Under the pieces are notes generated by a model that was given only the letters and a program-made list of their open reading frames with translations, was not told the DNA's origin and made no database searches. Source: Euleptes europaea (Eukaryota > Chordata > Lepidosauria > Squamata > Sphaerodactylidae). From it: a DNA stretch of 64,000 nucleotides. The position numbers and the translations under genes were made by a program. This document shows, piece after piece, positions 60,231 through 64,000 of this stretch. Numbering within the stretch: the first letter of the stretch is position 1; each line of letters starts with the position of its first letter. The stretch lies in NCBI RefSeq assembly GCF_029931775.1, contig NC_079325.1:39534673-39598672 (forward strand). The letters are read 5' to 3'.

Positions 60231-62839
60231 TGTTTACTGGCAGAGGTGCACATACATGCAGTAACTGTGCTTCTGTACAGGAGTCTTATGGTCATTAAAG
60301 ATGTTTTTATTTTAGCAAACTTGGGACTAGACCCATTTTTGTCATAGGTATTTGATGCAATGTTCTGTAGTCCACAAAACCTTTTGCTGAAATAGATAAA
60401 CATTTGTCTTTTAAGGTGCCACAGGGGAAAAAAGCAGCTGGAACCCTGAGTGGGATAGGAAGTGAATGTAGCTTTTGGCAGGGTGGAGACTATATAAATG
60501 GTTAGCAGAGAAAGGGCTAACCCCAGTTCAGAATTACACCTTCCTCAAATGGTTTCATTGTTTAAGGGGCTGTCAAGCTTCCTTACATGGACTTGGGTAC
60601 AACACTTAGCTTGCCTCCTGGAAATCTGCTAGATATGGGCATTCATTGCTTCTTGTTTGTGGAATAATGGTGACAAAGTAGTGAATTGGGGTATCTGCAT
60701 AGAAAAAGACAGCCTTTAAATTTTGCTGCATCCCTAAATGGGTTCCTATATCTGCCTTTTACCTTTGCTTTTAAATGTAGAAACCTTGAAAGAGGGATAG
60801 CTTCTTCAGAGAACTGGCTGTTCTGGCATTTTGCAAGTCAAATTGCAACGTGACCAAGACTAGTTTGGGTACAACCATAATAATCCTGTCTCTTGTCTCC
60901 CTTCCTCCTACCTTTTATAATGCCTGCTCAAAAGCTACAGAGTGTGTCAAAGTGAAGGACAAGTGGAAGGAACAGCTTTCTAAGCTGAATAGAATTAATC
61001 ACTACTTATTTCTTATTACTTAAATGCGCATAAAGGAAAACCTGGGCTGAGGCTAGGCTGGGATTTGTTCTTGCCATCTTAATTGGGCTTGCTGTTTACA
61101 TCGTACCACCAGTCATTTGCTGCTATTAAACGCTAAAAATAACAAAAGGTTTTTTTTTTTGGTAGCTCTCTAGTTTCTGCTACCTTGCATACACCTTTTT
61201 GATATCCAATGCAATACAGCTTTTGTCCTCAGGACTGCTGATAGCCACCGTGGCCCCCAGACAAAGTTTTTCCCCCTGGTACTATATTTAGGCTTCCCCT
61301 CAGAAGAATTAGATGCTTGCACTCTATCTCCCCCCCACCAAGCCAGCTCGGCAGCCTTACTGGTTTAAAGCTTTGTGATTTTTCTTAATTGGCTCATGTG
61401 GCTTTCAAACTTTCTTCATCTGGGAAATGCTTTCTGCTTTCGTTTGACAGCTGTGGAACCCCTGCATACATTCCATGGAACCTCTTTGTGCTGTAGAAGA
61501 TTCTTCTGGGTCATGGCTGATGCATAGTCTGGATCTCTGTTCTTCCTGCATTGCTGACGCTGCTGCACAGTTGAACCTTTTCAGTCTGCTGGCCTCCCAC
61601 TACTACTACTCCAGTGACGATAGAGCTATTCGATGGTGCTATGGGAGAATAAAGGGGTGGGAATATTAGCAGCTTAAAAGGCAGAAATAGAGGGAGACTG
61701 CCCCTGCCCGTGCTTTGCGCCTCTTCTTTAAAATGCAGAAAGCCTGGCTGTGAAGAGCAGCAGTAGCAGCAAATGTTGCTGAATGGCATGCATCCAGTAC
61801 CCCAGAAGTATGCTGAGAAGCTGTGGCTTCTTGCTCGCACCTCTATATGACGGTAATGGCAAGCCAGAGCCCTCCCCCTTCTCCTCAGCCTGCTCTAACA
61901 GTCTGCAGTAGAAGGCAGTTGAAGGAGCAGAAGGTGCTGGATGGCAATGACCCCAGTTATTCTGACTGTACAGAGATCTCTCAGATTTTCGTGGAAGAAA
62001 ACTTTGCCATAGCACCCCAACGTTGCTGGTTTTTTAAAAAAGTGATGCAGTATGGCTTGCAGTTTAATTAATATACATGTGCAAATGAGGCTTAATAGCA
62101 AATGGTATCAGCCACCAGTATGTTTCCAGGCCTAATTTGAGTGCTGGTTTTTATCTGTGAAGACCTAAAAGGGCAGGGTCAGGAAGACTGGAGTACTCCA
62201 GGGATTATTTTCTCCCACTCTTTATTATTTGCCTACCAGGCCCAGTCCAGCTACCATCTTCTGTGGCTGCAAAATTGAGCTCCCCTAGAGGCACAGCCTT
62301 TTTAGACATTGTTCAGTACTGTTACTACTGTGAAACACCTCCTCTCAGAAGGTACATTTGGCTTAATTGCTTGCCTCTTGTTGGAAACCAGACTTTTGAG
62401 AAGAAGGCCTCAGCATATTAATTGCTGTTCTGGTACTTTGGGGAGGGGTATCCTCTTGCTTGCCTTGTTTTGTTAGTTTTGCCTTTACTTGATTATATTA
62501 TATTTTCGTAGCAGTTTACAGCATAACTAGTGATTGAAAGGCAACTTGCACATTTTAGTAATGATGCGATTGACACCAAAGCCTCTGGCTTATGATTGGT
62601 GATCCTTGATGGTCAGGACAGAGTGCAGCAGAGGGAAGGTGGCCTTTCCTGTGGAAGAGTGAGGGAGGTAGGCCTGCTGTGTCTACTGGCAAATGCCTGG
62701 AGTAATTCTGTAGCAACAAACCCTGTGCTGGGGGTTTCAGGACACGACTTGGTCTTCTCTGTGTGTGCGCTCACCATGTCAAGGGATAGACTATTGCCAC
62801 CAAAGCCCTATTGCCGCTAACATGTGGGTTAGTCAGTTG
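60231..62839. other. SCAI intron 2, nothing recognised
   Basis: No exon, RNA gene or clear repeat in 2.6 kb. Frames at 61475-62071 overlap on both strands without recognisable domains. Confidence 0.35.
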
Positions 62840-63222
62840 TCGGCAAGTAGATCTAGCTTGTTCTCTGTTGCTTCAGAGACTAGGACACGGAGTAATGGAT
62901 TTAAACTAAGAGAAAAGCGATTCAACCTAAACATTAGGAAGAACTTCCTGACGGTGAGGGCTGTTCGATGGTGGAATGCACTGCCTTGGAGGGTGGTGGA
63001 GTCCCCGTCTTTGGAGGTCTTTAAGCAGAGGCTGGATGGCCATCTGTCGGGAGTGCTTTGATTGTGGGATCCTGCATGGTGGGGGGAGGGTTGGGGTCAG
63101 TGGGGATGTGGGGGGGGGAGGTAGTTGTTAATTTCCTGCGTTGTGCAGGGAGTTGGACTAGATGACCCTGGTGGTCCCTTCCAACTCTATGATTCTATGG
63201 TTCTATGATTCTATGATCAATT
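62840..63222 (+). mobile_element. CR1 LINE 3' end with ATTCTATG-type tail
   Basis: Degenerate coding-like sequence (RTRSNGFKLREKRFNLNIRK, VVESPSLEVFKQRLDGHL) runs into GTGCAGGGAGTTGGACTAGA and ends in repeated TCTATGAT units. This is the typical 3' region and tail of CR1. Confidence 0.92.
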
Positions 63223-63499
63223 GTTAAGCAACCTGGGTTTCAGTATTTGTGGTATTTGATGGTTCTTTGTTTTGACATTCTAAGCTACTTTGAGTAAATG
63301 GAGAAAAGCAGGTTAGAAGTGCCCAAATAATCTTCAGTGCAAAAGAGTCTGATTTTTTGAAAACCATGAACATAATCTGAGAGTCCGTTCTTTCTGTGGA
63401 AAGAACATTGTTGAGCTTGGTATGTCAATGAAGTGAGCACTTGCACCTTCAGGTTTATAGGGAGCTTGTATAGCATAGGAGCTAAGAGAATGAGCTGAA

Positions 63500-64000
63500 T
63501 CAAATCCATCTCCGTTACTTATTTTATTTAATTTAAACCCTGCCCTTTCCTGAGCCTGGCAAGACTGGGCTCAGGGCGGCTTACAACAATAAGATAACAG
63601 AACAATCAATAAATGTTATAAACTTGCTGAGAGGTTGGTATGCCTAAGGCTGCTTTCTCAGCCTCTGTTGTCCATCGATCTACCATGGTGGTAATACTGA
63701 CCTATGTTTCAAGGTTGTTGTCAGAATTCCTATGATAAGCCCTTTGCTGGACACACTATACAAATTGTTTTTGCTTTTTAAATCGTTTTTCAGCTGCAAA
63801 ATCTGGTAGTTGAAGAGTGGTTAATCATGAAAATAACAATTAAAATTTTTAAAGTAATTAAAACACGCAAACATTGTTCATAATTCCCCCCAACAGAAGT
63901 ACAGCCAATGGTGCAGTCGCCTCTAGTAACCCTAATTCAGCCAAATGCCTGCTGGAAAAGATGCCTTCAGCCTTTCTGAAATCCTGTCAGGGCTATGGCT
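63500..64000. repeat. LINE-like interspersed repeat pieces
   Basis: TTATTTTATTTAATTTAAAC, CTGGGCTCAGGGCGGCTTAC, then an AT-rich stretch, then AACCCTAATTCAGCCAAATG at 63930. The last block matches the flank at 36160. Confidence 0.5.

Overview
This is a vertebrate nuclear window, almost certainly from a squamate reptile. The evidence is a spliced ribosomal-protein gene, a SCAN/C2H2 zinc-finger gene, and a repeat landscape of 5S-rRNA-derived SINEs, several tRNA-derived SINEs (some with a Bov-B-type tail), Bov-B/RTE, CR1 and L2-like LINEs, a young L1, many short hAT-like MITEs and Penelope-like fragments. A gekkotan is possible but cannot be settled from the sequence alone. Most of the DNA is intergenic or intronic.

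Layout. 1-18 kb: intergenic, repeat-dense, with two nested-insertion sites (6.5-7.8 kb and 13.1-14.1 kb). 18.3-22.2 kb, minus strand: a three-exon SCAN zinc-finger gene with an open 511-codon frame and a possible 5' non-coding exon near 23.7 kb. 23-29.4 kb: intergenic with Bov-B, SINEs and MITEs. 29.5-34.5 kb, minus strand: complete RPL35 (four exons, 123 aa) with a CpG-rich promoter carrying a 5'TOP-like tract. 34.7-39.5 kb: intergenic, with a young L1 and a Penelope-like fragment inserted into Bov-B. 39.5-64 kb, plus strand: the 5' end of SCAI. Its CpG-island first coding exon and second coding exon lie in the window, and the rest appears to be one very long intron that runs off the end.

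The three genes are not a functional unit. RPL35 is a housekeeping ribosomal gene, SCAI a nuclear transcription cofactor and genome-stability factor, and the SCAN-ZNF a likely DNA-binding regulator. RPL35 and SCAI are arranged head to head about 5 kb apart. As I recall, this differs from the human order, where ARPC5L and GOLGA1 lie between them and SCAI points the same way as RPL35.

The most striking unexplained structures are two different long palindromic insertions (6818-7713 and 13360-13907). Each sits at the same internal position of a related hAT-like MITE, is flanked by 14-bp target duplications, and has the same plan: an unpaired head of about 55-60 nt, an arm, a loop with a hammerhead-ribozyme-like motif, and an arm flush with the target duplication. 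The motif in the second copy has a canonical type-I hammerhead core. I read them as non-autonomous Penelope-like elements. Other shorter pieces with the same ribozyme signature lie at 39.35, 42.3 and 42.9 kb.
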